64,000 bases of DNA. Origin: Clostridium sp. AT4 (GTDB lineage: Bacteria > Bacillota > Clostridia > Lachnospirales > Lachnospiraceae). This document shows, piece by piece, positions 18,158-26,698 of the stretch (positions within the stretch are counted from its first letter, which is position 1; every line of letters begins with the position of its first letter). The notes under the pieces were generated by a model, which did no database searches, was not told where the DNA came from, and worked only from the letters and a program-made list of their open reading frames with translations. The position numbers and the translations under genes are program-made. Location: contig NZ_LN999828.1 of NCBI RefSeq assembly GCF_001517625.2, forward strand, positions 1,318,303 through 1,382,302, read 5' to 3'.

Positions 18158-19363
18158 ATGAAACAAACAATGAATGAAACAAAACCAAGCGGCTGGCAGA
18201 GACGGACAATCCTGTTTCTGACCAGCCAGTGCATTACCCTATTTGGTTCCACCCTGGTACAGATGGCCGTGGTCTGGTACGCCACCATGGAAACGGCAAG
18301 CGGAGCCTGGGTTGCAGCATTTACAGTGTGCTCCTATCTGCCCCAGTTTCTCATCTCCTTTTCAGGAGGCGTATGGGCGGACCGGTACAGCAGAAAACTG
18401 CTGATCGCAGGAGCAGATGCCCTTACGGCGCTGGCTACTCTGGCCATGCTGCTTGCAGTCCCGCACATCACCTCCAAACCTTTTTTTCTTGGAGGTCTTC
18501 TTTTAATGTCTGTCATCCGTTCCCTTGGAGCCGGCATACAGACCCCTGCTGTCAATGCAGTTATTCCTCAGCTGGTACCAGAGGAGCACCTGATGCGCTG
18601 CAACGGAATCAATGCAGCCATGCAGTCTGCGGTACAGTTTGCCGCTCCTGCTGCCGCCGGAGCCATCTTTACAGTCAGCACCCTGGATACAACCCTGATG
18701 ATCGATATTGTGACTGCCATTTTGGGAATCGGCCTTTTATCCTGCCTGTCCATTCCCTCCTGTAAAAGCCAGGGACAGTGTTCCTCATTTATTCAGGATA
18801 TGAAGGCCGGAGTGAACTATGCCTTTTCCCATCGTACTATCGGAAGGCTTCTGATCCTATATGGTCTTTTTACCTTCCTGTGCGTCCCTGCGGGCTTCCT
18901 AGCCGGACTTTTTGTGCGCAGAAGCTTTGGGAATACCTACTGGTACCTTACCGCCGTGGAGGTGATCGGCTTTGGAGGAATGATCCTGGGCGGGATCCTG
19001 ATGAGCCTTAAAAATAACGGTCAAAGCAAAACCCGCCTTTTATCATGGGGGCTTTTCAGCTTTGGAGCCTTTGCTGTTGGGATGGGACTGTCTGCTTATT
19101 TTATTCCCTATCTTATCATGATGTTTTTCTATGGAATTGCTTTGACCGTGGTGCAAACCTCCATCACCACGCTTATCCAGAAACACACAGACGTCTCCAT
19201 GCAGGGCCGTGTATTCGGTCTTTTGGGAACCATGTATTCCGGCTTTCTTCCCCTGGGAATGGCCCTCTTTGGTCCCATGGCAGACGCTTTCCCCCTTTCC
19301 TGGATCATGGTCGGATCCGGCGGCGCTCTGATACTTATGGGATTATATTCTAAATTGTTATAA
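18158..19363 (+). CDS. MFS transporter, probable drug/macrolide-type exporter
   Basis: A 401-residue integral membrane protein with about twelve hydrophobic segments. The loop after the second segment, GGVWADRYSRKLLIAGADAL, is the MFS motif A (G-x3-D-R-x2-R-K). The opening, MKQTMNETKPSGWQRRTILF, with a first helix containing LFGSTLVQMAVVWYAT, is that of the MefA-like branch. Substrate cannot be told from sequence. ACAGGAGGA precedes the ATG. It appears monocistronic and is followed closely by tRNA-Gly. Confidence 0.85.
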   Translation: MKQTMNETKPSGWQRRTILFLTSQCITLFGSTLVQMAVVWYATMETASGAWVAAFTVCSYLPQFLISFSGGVWADRYSRKLLIAGADALTALATLAMLLAVPHITSKPFFLGGLLLMSVIRSLGAGIQTPAVNAVIPQLVPEEHLMRCNGINAAMQSAVQFAAPAAAGAIFTVSTLDTTLMIDIVTAILGIGLLSCLSIPSCKSQGQCSSFIQDMKAGVNYAFSHRTIGRLLILYGLFTFLCVPAGFLAGLFVRRSFGNTYWYLTAVEVIGFGGMILGGILMSLKNNGQSKTRLLSWGLFSFGAFAVGMGLSAYFIPYLIMMFFYGIALTVVQTSITTLIQKHTDVSMQGRVFGLLGTMYSGFLPLGMALFGPMADAFPLSWIMVGSGGALILMGLYSKLL

Positions 19364-19389
19364 AATTATAAATTTTTCCAAAAATTCTC

Positions 19390-19418
19390 TTGCAAAAACC
19401 GTTTGGGGCTGATATAAT
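19390..19418 (+). promoter_or_regulatory. Promoter of tRNA-Gly
   Basis: TTGCAA, 17 bases, TATAAT; the -10 box ends 11 bases before the tRNA. Confidence 0.8.
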
Positions 19419-19429
19419 AATTCTATCAC

Positions 19430-19500
19430 GCAGATGTAGTTCATCGGTAGAATATCAGCTTCCCAAGCTGAGGAGGCGGGTTCGATTCCCGTCATCTGCT
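19430..19500 (+). tRNA. tRNA-Gly (anticodon CCC)
   Basis: A 71-base tRNA. The acceptor arms GCAGATG and CATCTGC pair perfectly; the anticodon loop is TTCCCAA between CAGC and GCTG, giving CCC; the T loop is TTCGATT. CCA is not encoded; discriminator T is at 19500. Confidence 0.96.
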
Positions 19501-19520
19501 CTACACCCTTGGCAGGGAGA

Positions 19521-19565
19521 AACCTTGTATTTATCGGAAAAAGCTGATAAATGCAAGGTTTTTTC
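19521..19565 (+). terminator. Terminator of tRNA-Gly
   Basis: A 15-bp stem with one wobble (19521-19535 with 19546-19560), followed by TTTTTTC. Strong and correctly placed. Confidence 0.9.
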
Positions 19566-19638
19566 TTGGTTTACACTTATTTTTTTGTGTGACTTTAGGA
19601 AGTATTTTTCCGTTTTTTACATCCTAAATGTATCCAAA

Positions 19639-19659
19639 TATCACACGAGTATCACACGA
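19639..19659 (+). repeat. Tandem 10-base repeats downstream of tRNA-Gly
   Basis: TATCACACGA occurs twice, 11 bases apart (19639 and 19650); a partial TATCACT occurs at 19678. The stretch 19566-19717 holds no gene. Tandem sites beside a tRNA are reminiscent of integrase arm sites, but no integrase is present and this reading is speculative. Confidence 0.4.
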
Positions 19660-19717
19660 ATTTTAATATCGATGCAGTATCACTGAAAACCCTGAAGGCC
19701 TTCTTTCTGATCTAAAT

Positions 19718-19972
19718 TTAATAGTGATATCTACATGACAAAATAGTTAAAGCATCCCCCTCTTTGACGTATACAAGACGATTTTTTTCGTCAATTCTTC
19801 GGCTGAAAAATCCCTGTAATTCATATTGCAGAGGTTCCGGCTTTCCAATTCCCTGCATATTTCCACTCCGCTCAATGTCTTTAATTAGCTGATTGATTCT
19901 TTTTATGGTTTTTCTGTCCTGTGACTGCCAATACACATAATCAGCCCAGGCTTCATCCGTCCATAAAAGCAT
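19718..19972 (-). CDS. yoeB: Txe/YoeB family mRNA interferase toxin
   Basis: An 84-residue toxin, the usual YoeB length. It opens MLLWTDEAWADYVYWQSQD and ends with LTILSCRYHY; the catalytic set of YoeB (Glu in the GKPEPL region, Arg in RRIDEKNRLVY, and the C-terminal His-Tyr) is present. YoeB cleaves mRNA at the ribosomal A site when free of antitoxin. The gene starts three bases after the antitoxin stop, with its ribosome site inside the antitoxin's last codons, so the two are translationally coupled. Confidence 0.95.
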   Translation of the reverse strand: MLLWTDEAWADYVYWQSQDRKTIKRINQLIKDIERSGNMQGIGKPEPLQYELQGFFSRRIDEKNRLVYVKEGDALTILSCRYHY

Positions 19973-19975
19973 AGG

Positions 19976-20227
19976 TTAATCCTCCATCATTTCATGTATG
20001 GAGGTGCCCCCATTCCTGTATTGTTCTAAAGATTTCATCAGGTGATCATGATTCTCCTTATTGCCCAGCAAATATACGGTTTCCATTAAACTGTTATAAC
20101 TATTTTCAGACATGACAACCATATTTGTCTTTTTTCGTGTCACGATCATCGTTTCAAACCCATCCGCTACACGGTCAAAACATTCTTTCATATTTTCCCT
20201 AAGCGTTGAATAATTTACAGCGAACAT
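19976..20227 (-). CDS. yefM: YefM/Phd family antitoxin
   Basis: An 83-residue antitoxin beginning MFAVNYSTLRENMKECFDRV, the Phd/YefM N-terminal DNA-binding fold, with TRKKTNMVVMSENSYNSLMET following. The C-terminal part after residue 60 should bind and neutralise YoeB. I chose the ATG at 20227 since GGAGTG is just upstream; the frame stays open to 20278 but that would start inside the promoter. The YefM-YoeB complex normally represses its own promoter, and a GTACAA/TTGTAC palindrome lies between the -35 and -10 boxes. Confidence 0.93.
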   Translation of the reverse strand: MFAVNYSTLRENMKECFDRVADGFETMIVTRKKTNMVVMSENSYNSLMETVYLLGNKENHDHLMKSLEQYRNGGTSIHEMMED

Positions 20228-20249
20228 ATCATTCACTCCTTTTTCTTTT

Positions 20250-20278
20250 ATTATAGCGTACAATTTTTTGTACGTCAA
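20250..20278 (-). promoter_or_regulatory. yefM-yoeB promoter with overlapping operator
   Basis: TTGACG, 17 bases, TATAAT on the minus strand. The spacer contains GTACAA-TTTT-TTGTAC (20258-20273 on the plus strand), overlapping one base of the -35 box. Known YefM operators contain TGTACA-like half sites, so autoregulation here is well supported. Confidence 0.8.
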
Positions 20279-20349
20279 TAGTTTTAGAACGAACCAATAT
20301 ATTCACAACCTTCTGCTCTGATCCTCGCCATCAGCAACTTACTGCATCA

Positions 20350-20393
20350 AAAGAAAAATGCAGCCCGACAGGAAATCCCCCGCCGGGCTGCAT
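20350..20393 (-). terminator. Terminator of the SASP gene
   Basis: A perfect 10-bp stem (20358-20367 with 20384-20393), followed on the minus strand by TTTTTCTTTT. Confidence 0.88.
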
Positions 20394-20411
20394 CTTTCTT
20401 TTTAAGGAGTT

Positions 20412-20615
20412 TTACTTACCTGCCATCTGGCGCTCCTGGGCCTCGATCATCTTTTTGACCATATAGCCACCTACGGAACCGTTCTGTGCGGAAGTCAGGT
20501 TGCCGTTGTAGCCGTTGCTTAACGGTACTCCCAGCTCGCTTGCGACCTCCATCTTAAAGCGATCCATTGCTTCCTTTGCCTCAGGTACGTTTGTTTTGTT
20601 TGTGTTGTTAGACAT
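20412..20615 (-). CDS. Alpha/beta-type small acid-soluble spore protein
   Basis: A 67-residue SASP that coats and protects DNA in the dormant spore. KMEVASELGVPL contains the Glu-Val-Ala-Ser-Glu site cut by the germination protease GPR, and GYNGNLTSAQNGSVGGYMVK is the conserved second DNA-binding segment. AAGGAGG lies upstream. It is monocistronic with its own terminator, as usual for ssp genes. A CATAATA box at 20691-20697 with TGTATT 15 bases upstream of it may be a forespore sigma promoter, but the spacing is short for sigma G. Confidence 0.96.
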   Translation of the reverse strand: MSNNTNKTNVPEAKEAMDRFKMEVASELGVPLSNGYNGNLTSAQNGSVGGYMVKKMIEAQERQMAGK

Positions 20616-20762
20616 AATAAAACGCCTCCTTATAACAGATCTGCTCCTGCGGTTTTTGTTCCGCTTGAAGCTTGTTTGTTGTTACGTTGTTATTATGTGA
20701 TTTTCTGAACATAATACACTAGAATGTTTTGCGTAAAATGTCAAAATATAGAAAATATCTGT

Positions 20763-21284
20763 CTATTCCACTACAACTACTTTTCCGATCCGCTTTTTTT
20801 CTGCTTTTACATCATCTGCATATCCCAAAGCAGCCATTCCATATACGATATGATCTGCCGGAATGCCAAAATCATTTAAAATTTCACGAATGGAAGGCTC
20901 ATCGCAGATTCCCTGAAGCTGATTGATCCACACAGAGCCAATCCCAAGAGAATGAGCGGCCAGAAAGATATTTTCCATAGCGCAGGCATTGTCCTCTTTT
21001 CCATGAGGATTATCCCTCTGATTGGAAGGAATGATCAAAATCTCCGGCTGGTACATATCATAATTTTCCCGGCTCAGTATCTTCCCTGCGGCCTCTGCCA
21101 GCCTCTGCACCTTTTTTCTGTTCTTTACCACGGTAAACTGCCAGGTCTGTTTTCCCATTCCGCTGGGAGCATGAAGAGCCGCCTTAAGGATCTGATCCAG
21201 ATCTGTCTGCGGAATCTCCTGAACCTTAAACTTTCTTGTACTTCTTCTTGTAAGGATTGTCTGCATTGTTTCGTTCATCTTCAC
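20763..21284 (-). CDS. Nitroreductase family protein
   Basis: A 173-residue FMN-dependent oxidoreductase. LTRRSTRKFKVQEIPQ near the start holds the phosphate-binding arginines of FMN; APSGMGKQTWQFTVV and HSLGIGSVWINQL are other family signatures; AALGYADDVK is near the C-terminus. Physiological substrate unknown. AAAGGAG precedes the ATG. It follows recG by ten bases and is probably in the same transcript. Confidence 0.9.
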   Translation of the reverse strand: MKMNETMQTILTRRSTRKFKVQEIPQTDLDQILKAALHAPSGMGKQTWQFTVVKNRKKVQRLAEAAGKILSRENYDMYQPEILIIPSNQRDNPHGKEDNACAMENIFLAAHSLGIGSVWINQLQGICDEPSIREILNDFGIPADHIVYGMAALGYADDVKAEKKRIGKVVVVE

Positions 21285-21294
21285 CGTCTCCTTT

Positions 21295-23352
21295 TTAAAG
21301 ATTTAAATGTTCCTCCCGGTCTCCAAGGTACTGCTCAATTTTCTGCTTAAGCTCCCTGTATTCCTCCCCTTCAAGACCGGGATCCTGATCCAGTATCGCA
21401 TTTACTTCCTCTGATACCTGTTTTAGAAGATTGGCATCCGTAAAGATATCTGCCAGTTTAAACTCCAGCTCCCCGCTCTGGCGTACGCCGAAGATATCTC
21501 CCGGCCCGCGAAGCTTTAAATCTTCAGAAGCAATATAAAAACCGTCATTGGAACGGTTCATAATATCCAGCCGTTCCATGGTATCCTTACCGCCGTTTCC
21601 ATTCACCATAATACAGTAGGACTGGGCTTTCCCACGGCCCACGCGGCCCCGGAGCTGATGAAGCTGAGCCAGTCCGAAGCGCTCTGCATTTTCAATCATC
21701 ATGACAGTGGCATTGGGGACATTCACCCCAACCTCTATGACAGTGGTAGATACCAGCACATCAATCTCTCCGGCAGCAAAGCGTTCCATGATCTTATTCT
21801 TCTCTTTTGCCTTCATTTTTCCGTGGAGATATTCAACAGAAATTGATTCAGGAAATGCTTTTTTCAGCCTTTTCGTGTAATCCACCACATTTTCCGCCTC
21901 GATCATCTCGCTTGGCTCTACCATGGGACAGATCACATAGGCCTGATGGCCTATTTCCACCTGCTTCTGGATAAATGCATATGCCTTTGGCCGGTAACTG
22001 ATATCCACCACGCAGTTTTTAATTTCCTGCCGTCCCGCAGGCAGCTCGTCGATCACGGAAATATCCAGATCCCCATAAAGGATAATTGCCAGGGTTCTTG
22101 GAATGGGGGTTGCGCTCATAACAAGTACATGGGGCGTATTTCCCTTGTTGCTTAAAAGCTCTCTCTGGCCCACACCGAACCGGTGCTGCTCATCCGTAAT
22201 CACTAACGCCAGACGGTCATAGACCACCTTTTCCTGGATCAGCGCATGGGTTCCCACGATAATATCCGCCTCATGGGAAGCGATTTTTTCATAAGCCAGC
22301 CGCTTTTCCTTTGCGGTCATGGAGCCGGTAACAAGCACAGGAACTTTGTCAATTTCATTTTCCGTAAACAGCTTTTGCATGGATTCAAAATGCTGTCTGG
22401 CAAGCACCTCCGTAGGCACCATAAGAGCTCCCTGGCAGCCGTTATAAGCAGCCTGCAAAAGGGCAAGTATGGCAATAATAGTCTTTCCGGAGCCTACATC
22501 TCCCTGTATCAGCCGGTTCATCACCCGGCCTCCCGCCATATCAGAAAATACCTCTTTTAAAGTCCTCTCCTGAGCTCCTGTAAGGGCATAGGGAAGCCTT
22601 TCCCTGAGTTTTAAAACCTCCGGGCATTCCTTTAAGCCCCAGGAAGACATTTCTTTTTCCCTGTGCTCCTTCAGCCGTCTGACGCCTACAAGAAACATGA
22701 AAAATTCATCAAACACAAGGCGGCGTCTTGCAAAAAGAAGCTCCTTTTCATCAGATGGAAAATGGATATGCTCCAGCGCATAGTTAATCTCTGCCAGCTC
22801 GTATTTTCTGCGGAGAACGGCCGGCATATATTCCCGTTCCAGCCGGCGCATTTCAAGCGCCTGTTTCTGGGCCTTCACAATGGTTTTATTGCTCAGCCCC
22901 CTGGTCTGCCCGTATACCGGCTGCATGGAATGCTCCAGCGCATCATAGGCCTCTCTTGTAAAAACCTCCGGCTGTTCCATCATCAGGCGGCCCCGTTTTT
23001 TTACCACCCGCCCCCGGAATACATACATCTGGCCGCTTTTTACATTTGCCCGCATATAGGGCATATTAAACCAGGCAAGCTGCAGTGTTCCTGTCAGATC
23101 ACGGATCATCGCTGATACCATCTGCACCTTTCCGGTGCGCAGAAGATCCGGCGGCTTTGAAAGCACAGAAGCCACGCTCATTACGGTCTGTTCCTTTAAC
23201 TGTCCAATGGGAACAGGTTCTTCATAGGTGTCATATGCTCTCGGATAATAGGAAATGAGGTCATCAATGGTGATGACCCCTAGCTTTTCAAACAGTTTTC
23301 CTGTTTTCTCTCCAATTCCCTTTAAAGCGCTTACAGGTTGATGGCCGCTCAT
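21295..23352 (-). CDS. recG: ATP-dependent DNA helicase RecG
   Basis: A 685-residue helicase that remodels stalled forks and branched DNA. The N-terminal wedge/OB fold region (residues about 50-150) is followed by Walker A QGDVGSGKT, a DEQH-type Walker B (VITDEQHRFGVGQRE), SATPIPRT and the C-terminal helicase motifs ending QLHQLRGRVGRGKAQSYC. Length is typical. Its ATG overlaps the ROK kinase stop by four bases, so the two are translationally coupled despite having unrelated functions. Confidence 0.96.
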   Translation of the reverse strand: MSGHQPVSALKGIGEKTGKLFEKLGVITIDDLISYYPRAYDTYEEPVPIGQLKEQTVMSVASVLSKPPDLLRTGKVQMVSAMIRDLTGTLQLAWFNMPYMRANVKSGQMYVFRGRVVKKRGRLMMEQPEVFTREAYDALEHSMQPVYGQTRGLSNKTIVKAQKQALEMRRLEREYMPAVLRRKYELAEINYALEHIHFPSDEKELLFARRRLVFDEFFMFLVGVRRLKEHREKEMSSWGLKECPEVLKLRERLPYALTGAQERTLKEVFSDMAGGRVMNRLIQGDVGSGKTIIAILALLQAAYNGCQGALMVPTEVLARQHFESMQKLFTENEIDKVPVLVTGSMTAKEKRLAYEKIASHEADIIVGTHALIQEKVVYDRLALVITDEQHRFGVGQRELLSNKGNTPHVLVMSATPIPRTLAIILYGDLDISVIDELPAGRQEIKNCVVDISYRPKAYAFIQKQVEIGHQAYVICPMVEPSEMIEAENVVDYTKRLKKAFPESISVEYLHGKMKAKEKNKIMERFAAGEIDVLVSTTVIEVGVNVPNATVMMIENAERFGLAQLHQLRGRVGRGKAQSYCIMVNGNGGKDTMERLDIMNRSNDGFYIASEDLKLRGPGDIFGVRQSGELEFKLADIFTDANLLKQVSEEVNAILDQDPGLEGEEYRELKQKIEQYLGDREEHLNL

Positions 23353-24230
23353 GATTTTTCCTGCTCAAGGGCATTTAATCCCAGGCGGATCGCGCCCATG
23401 ATTCCCTGATCGTCATTTAAGCTTGCAGGAACAATGTAATTGTCAATATCATCCAGCTCTTTGGAGCAGATATAGCCGTTTACAAGCTCCTTTACCTTCC
23501 TTCGGATTAACGGGAACAGCTGCTCCTGATGCATAACGCCGCCGCCCAGGATGATCTTCTGGGGCGACAAAATCATAATATAATCTGCCAGAGCCTGAGC
23601 AATATAGAAGCTTTCAAGCTCCCATACCTCAGACTGCTCCTTTAAATCAACTGCCTTTTTTCCCCATCTGGCTTCAATGGAAGGGCCGCTGGCAAAGCCC
23701 TCAAAGCAGTTTGGATGGCTGGGGCAGACTCCTCCCTTTGTATCTTCGGGATGGCGGTTTAACAGGATATGGCCTCCCTCCGGATGAAGCATCCCGTGGA
23801 GAAGTCCTCCATTTACCCACACGCCTACGCCAACTCCCGTTCCGATGGTAATATAAATCACACTGTTTAAACCTTTGGCGCAGCCATAGGTCACTTCTCC
23901 CAGACAGGAGCCGTTTACGTCCGTATCAATGGCCATGGGAACCTTAAGCCCTTTTTTCAGGCTACCCAGAAGATCCTTATTTCTCCAGGCCAGCTTAGGA
24001 GTTTCCAGTATATATCCGTAGTGTTCAGAAGCAGGATCCACTCCCACCGGGCCGAAGGCTCCGATGCCAAGGGCTTTAATCCCCTTATCCTTAAAATACT
24101 CAATGATCTTTGGAATGGTTTCCTCCGGTGTGGTAGTCGGAATGGAGATCTGGTCTATAATACTCCCGTCTTCCCTTCCCAGGGCGCAGACCATCTTGGT
24201 TCCCCCTGCTTCCAGTGCTCCGATTATCAT
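23349..24230 (-). CDS. ROK family sugar kinase, fructokinase-like
   Basis: A 293-residue cytoplasmic kinase. The ATP-binding motif is GALEAGGTKMVCALG at the N-terminus; DTDVNGSCLGE holds the catalytic Asp; the ROK signature runs through YITIGTGVGVGVWVNGGLLH. The zinc site HPEGGH with CPSHPNCFEG matches the fructokinase/mannokinase branch (ScrK, GmuE). It sits between a Bax-inhibitor-like gene and recG. The likely substrate is fructose or mannose; no sugar transporter is nearby. Confidence 0.88.
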   Translation of the reverse strand: MIIGALEAGGTKMVCALGREDGSIIDQISIPTTTPEETIPKIIEYFKDKGIKALGIGAFGPVGVDPASEHYGYILETPKLAWRNKDLLGSLKKGLKVPMAIDTDVNGSCLGEVTYGCAKGLNSVIYITIGTGVGVGVWVNGGLLHGMLHPEGGHILLNRHPEDTKGGVCPSHPNCFEGFASGPSIEARWGKKAVDLKEQSEVWELESFYIAQALADYIMILSPQKIILGGGVMHQEQLFPLIRRKVKELVNGYICSKELDDIDNYIVPASLNDDQGIMGAIRLGLNALEQEKS

Positions 24231-24251
24231 TTTGGCTTTATCCCCCTCTTA

Positions 24252-24959
24252 TCAGTCTTTTCTGTTTCCTACAAAACGCAGAATATAGATAAACAGGTTA
24301 ATGAAATCCAGATACAGCTGCAGTGCTGAGAAAACGGAAGCCTTTGCTGCCATCTCGGAATTCTGTCCGTAATAAGCATAGTATGCCTGGATTTTCTTTG
24401 CGTCGTAAGCTGTAATAATTAAAAACAGGAAAATTCCCACACCGCAGACCATTGTTTCAAAAGCGCTTAAATCAATAAACATGGCTAACAGCCAGAAAAC
24501 AAACAGGAAGATCAGGCCGCCTGTCATAAAAGGACGCAGAGCGGAAAAATTGATATTTCCAAAATACCCGATCAGTGCCATCACCCCGAAAAACATAGCT
24601 GTAATTCCAAATGCCAGCCACAGGGAAAGAAGGTCAAACATCAGAAAATACATGCTGAATACGATACCATTTACAGCAGAGTACAGGAAAAACATACTTT
24701 TCGCTGCAGTTACAGACATCTTTTCCAGTCTGGCAGACAGCGAAATTACTAAAATCAGTTCAGCCGCCAGCAGAAGGAAGTTCCATGCCGGAATCCGGAT
24801 TACATAGATAAATGCTCCTGTAACATACATACTGATGGCAACGATCAATGTTATAAGCAGTCCCGCAAACATCCAGCCAAAGGTTTTAGCAGTGTATCGC
24901 CCCAGAGATTCCCCCGCCTGATTGACTGTCCTCTGTTCCATTCTGAATTCATCGTTCAT
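24252..24959 (-). CDS. Bax inhibitor-1/YccA family membrane protein
   Basis: A 235-residue polytopic protein with about seven hydrophobic helices after an N-terminal soluble segment of some 25 residues. The C-terminal ITAYDAKKIQAYY and LYLDFINLFIYILRFVG hold the acidic residues conserved in the BI-1/YetJ calcium-leak family. The order of helices and length match YetJ-like proteins. AAAGGAG precedes the ATG. It lies 22 bases upstream of the ROK kinase. Confidence 0.9.
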   Translation of the reverse strand: MNDEFRMEQRTVNQAGESLGRYTAKTFGWMFAGLLITLIVAISMYVTGAFIYVIRIPAWNFLLLAAELILVISLSARLEKMSVTAAKSMFFLYSAVNGIVFSMYFLMFDLLSLWLAFGITAMFFGVMALIGYFGNINFSALRPFMTGGLIFLFVFWLLAMFIDLSAFETMVCGVGIFLFLIITAYDAKKIQAYYAYYGQNSEMAAKASVFSALQLYLDFINLFIYILRFVGNRKD

Positions 24960-24981
24960 ACTTGCTTTTCTCCTTTCATTT

Positions 24982-26685
24982 CTACTCTGCAGATATCATA
25001 TAATAATAAATAGGCTGACCGCCGTACTGCAGTTCGATTTCCTTATCCGGGAATTCCTCTTCGGCCTGCTTTCTGAAGGCTTCTGCATCTGCCTCGGTCA
25101 CATCGCTTCCATAATAAATAGTAACCAGCTCGCTGTCCTCATTTAACATCGCCTCAAGAGCCGCCTTCGCTGCTCCTAAAACAGATGTGTCCACTGCCAG
25201 CATCCCATGATCGCCGATTGCCATAATATCGCCCTCATGGATTTCCATGCCGTCGATGGAGGTATTTCGCACCGCATAGGTAATCTGGGCTGTCTGCACC
25301 CGCTCCATCTCGGCTGTCATATTTTCCAGATTCTCCTCCGGCGTCAGATCGGGGATGAAATTCACCAGAGCCGTGATGCCCTGAGGCACGGTTTTAGAAG
25401 GAATAACGATAATCTCCTTATCCTCCGTCAGATCACGAGCCTGATTGGCCGCCATGATAATATTTTTATTGTTCGGGAGAATGAAAATGTGATCGGCATT
25501 GACCTTTTTAATGGCGTTTAACATGTCCTCCGTGCTGGGGTTCATGGTCTGTCCGCCTTCAATAAGGTAATCGGCCCCGATTCCCTTGAAAATCTCGCTT
25601 AAGCCATCGCCGCAGGATACGGTAATGAATCCATAGGGCTTCCGCTCGCCGGTTTCCTCCTCTGCAGGGTTGGGCTGGGCGGCCTGCTCCTTTGCCAAAC
25701 GCTCTGAATCCTGGATCACCCGCTCCTCATGCTCTTCCCGCATATTGTCAACCTTCATACGTGAAAGAGAGCCGTAGGTAAGTCCCTTTTCAAAGGCCAG
25801 TCCCGGATGATTGGTGTGAACATGGATCTTTACGATCTCATCATCTGAGACCACTACCAGAGAATCTCCGATCGAGCCCAGATACTTCTTAAGCTCATCT
25901 TCATCCTTCTGGTTATATTCCTTTTCAAGCTTAATGATAAATTCGGTACAGTAACCGAAGCGGATATCCGCTGTGTCAATATCCGTTCTGGAAGCTCCGG
26001 CAGACTGAGGGGCTTTTTCAGAAGAAGGTTTTAAAATGCCTGCGTCCTCAAAGGAGAAATCACTGCATTTTCCCGTAAGGCCGTCAAAAGCTCCCTTTAC
26101 TACCTGCATCAGGCCCTGACCGCCGGAATCCACTACGCCTGCCTGCTTTAATACGGGAAGCATCTCCGGTGTCTGGCTTAAAACGTAGTCGCCCTCCTCA
26201 ATGACTGCCTTTGCAAAAATTTCAATATCATCCGTCTGAGCGGCCATTTCGATGGCTTTGTCCGCCATGCCCTTGGCAACCGTAAGAATGGTACCTTCCT
26301 TTGGCTTCATAACTGCCTTGTAGGCGGTTTCTGTACCGCGCACCATGGCATTTGCCAGAATGGTCACATCAATGGACGCTGTGCCCTGGATCTCCTTTGT
26401 AAAGCCTCTCAAAAGCTGTGACAGGATAACTCCGGAATTTCCTCTGGCGCCTCTTAAAGAGCCGGAAGAAATAGCCTTTGCCAGCTGCTCCATATCCGGG
26501 TCTTCCAGCTCTGCTACCGCTTTGGCAGCCGCCATGATCGTCATCGTCATATTCGTCCCGGTATCTCCATCCGGTACCGGAAAAACATTCAGCTCATTGA
26601 TCCAGTCTTTCTTGGCCTCAAGGCCCTTTGCTCCTGCCAGAAAGGCTTTTTTTACCATCCCGGCATCAATTGTACTTATACCCAC
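24982..26685 (-). CDS. fakA: DAK2 domain protein, fatty acid kinase subunit A (FakA/YloV)
   Basis: A 567-residue protein. The N-terminal DAK2 kinase domain has NVFPVPDGDTGTNMTMT and SLRGARGNSGVILSQLLRGF; the middle and C-terminal YloV/DegV-like region has GFITVSCGDG, FILPNNKNIIMAA and EIHEGDIMAIGD. FakA phosphorylates fatty acids held by FakB (DegV-type) proteins for phospholipid synthesis. I chose the GTG at 26685: AGGAGG lies nine bases before it, while the open-frame start TTG at 26706 would translate the ribosome site itself. The stop codon of asp23 lies within the same ribosome-site region, so the pair is coupled. No fakB is in the window. Confidence 0.92.
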   Translation of the reverse strand: MGISTIDAGMVKKAFLAGAKGLEAKKDWINELNVFPVPDGDTGTNMTMTIMAAAKAVAELEDPDMEQLAKAISSGSLRGARGNSGVILSQLLRGFTKEIQGTASIDVTILANAMVRGTETAYKAVMKPKEGTILTVAKGMADKAIEMAAQTDDIEIFAKAVIEEGDYVLSQTPEMLPVLKQAGVVDSGGQGLMQVVKGAFDGLTGKCSDFSFEDAGILKPSSEKAPQSAGASRTDIDTADIRFGYCTEFIIKLEKEYNQKDEDELKKYLGSIGDSLVVVSDDEIVKIHVHTNHPGLAFEKGLTYGSLSRMKVDNMREEHEERVIQDSERLAKEQAAQPNPAEEETGERKPYGFITVSCGDGLSEIFKGIGADYLIEGGQTMNPSTEDMLNAIKKVNADHIFILPNNKNIIMAANQARDLTEDKEIIVIPSKTVPQGITALVNFIPDLTPEENLENMTAEMERVQTAQITYAVRNTSIDGMEIHEGDIMAIGDHGMLAVDTSVLGAAKAALEAMLNEDSELVTIYYGSDVTEADAEAFRKQAEEEFPDKEIELQYGGQPIYYYMISAE

Positions 26686-26698
26686 GGGTTGCTTCCTC

